DNA of 5,167 nucleotides, taken from the NCBI GenBank assembly GCA_031257725.1, contig JAIROD010000740.1:1-5167 (forward strand), written 5' to 3'. This stretch comes from Planctomycetaceae bacterium. Its GTDB lineage: Bacteria; Planctomycetota; Planctomycetia; Pirellulales; Thermoguttaceae. Position 1 is the stretch's first letter, and each line of letters opens with the position of its first letter. Below, piece by piece: positions 4,989 to 5,167 of this stretch. The notes under the pieces were generated by a model. That model made no database searches, had not been told where the DNA came from, and saw nothing but the letters and a program-made list of their open reading frames with translations. The position numbers and the translations under genes were made by a program.

Positions 4989-5167
4989 ATGCCCAAACAG
5001 GAAGAATCTCACGGAATAACACTGTACACAAAAATGGAATATATGGGGAAACCCATCTCCGCTGAGGAATTTCTCGAAATCGCCCGACAAAATAATGCTC
5101 TTCTTACTCCCGAAGAGGCTGAAAAACACCGTCAGGAATTCGCTGAATTTTTGGAACGGTATCAATT
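4989..5167 (+). CDS. Unrecognised soluble protein, N-terminal part (cut by window end)
   Basis: Fifty-nine codons follow ATG 4989 and run off the window edge with no stop. The protein begins MPKQEESHGITLYTKMEYMG and continues KPISAEEFLEIARQNNALLT, then PEEAEKHRQEFAEFLERYQ. It is charged, Glu-rich and predicted mostly helical, with no membrane segment or signal peptide. The start is supported by the AGGAGG eight bases upstream, and the codons after it look like genuine coding sequence. I do not recognise the family. Short, charged, strongly translated reading frames in accessory regions are sometimes antitoxins or small regulators, but nothing here proves that; the downstream partner is outside the window. 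Confidence 0.75.
   Translation, partial: MPKQEESHGITLYTKMEYMGKPISAEEFLEIARQNNALLTPEEAEKHRQEFAEFLERYQ

Noticed and set aside
4825..5019. Reading frame of 64 codons before the last gene
   Set aside because: It runs through the AGGAGG and start of the 4989 gene in another frame and its opening ATG has no ribosome binding site.
4935..5165. Minus-strand reading frame at the window end
   Set aside because: Antisense to the 4989 gene and its promoter region; Phe/Ser-rich translation typical of a shadow.

Overview
The window looks like an accessory, repeat-rich stretch of a bacterial chromosome of moderate GC with AT-rich intergenic DNA. The phylum cannot be fixed from the sequence. The two complete genes lack a Shine-Dalgarno sequence, and the repeats and transposase relics are of kinds common in large, repeat-loaded Gram-negative genomes. 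A Planctomycetes-like host is only a guess. All genuine genes lie on the plus strand, and the transposase relics on the minus strand.

Region 1 (1-1576) has almost no intact coding sequence. It is a large imperfect inverted repeat. The left arm holds six full tandem units of about 108-128 bp plus a seventh partial one (1-745). The right arm holds two units in the opposite orientation (1366-1576). Each unit carries two GC-rich hairpins separated by an AT-rich segment with a variable number of TTAACTA heptamers. Inside the arms are mirrored 45-bp sequences (734-778 and 1288-1332). The centre holds two broken minus-strand genes: the start of a probable Rpn/PD-(D/E)XK-type putative transposase (about 780-869) and an internally deleted IS5-type transposase (about 990-1242).

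Region 2 (1577-2459) has an AT-rich leader with a 9-bp-phased CCC motif array and a small hairpin, then a DUF2238/YjdF-type integral membrane protein gene. That gene is broken, or switchable, at a run of eight G residues (2240-2247). The correct C-terminal half continues in the -1 frame to 2389. Part of the leader is repeated directly before the next gene.

Region 3 (2460-4718) is one long gene for a 752-residue protein I do not recognise, with a membrane segment at each end and a helical interior. A 270-base spacer follows. It ends in a strong AGGAGG and the first 59 codons of another unrecognised gene (4989 to the window edge).

No shared pathway can be argued for the three genes. The most distinctive content is the inverted two-hairpin repeat array, the G8 frameshift, and the 9-bp-phased leader motif that occurs upstream of two unrelated reading frames.
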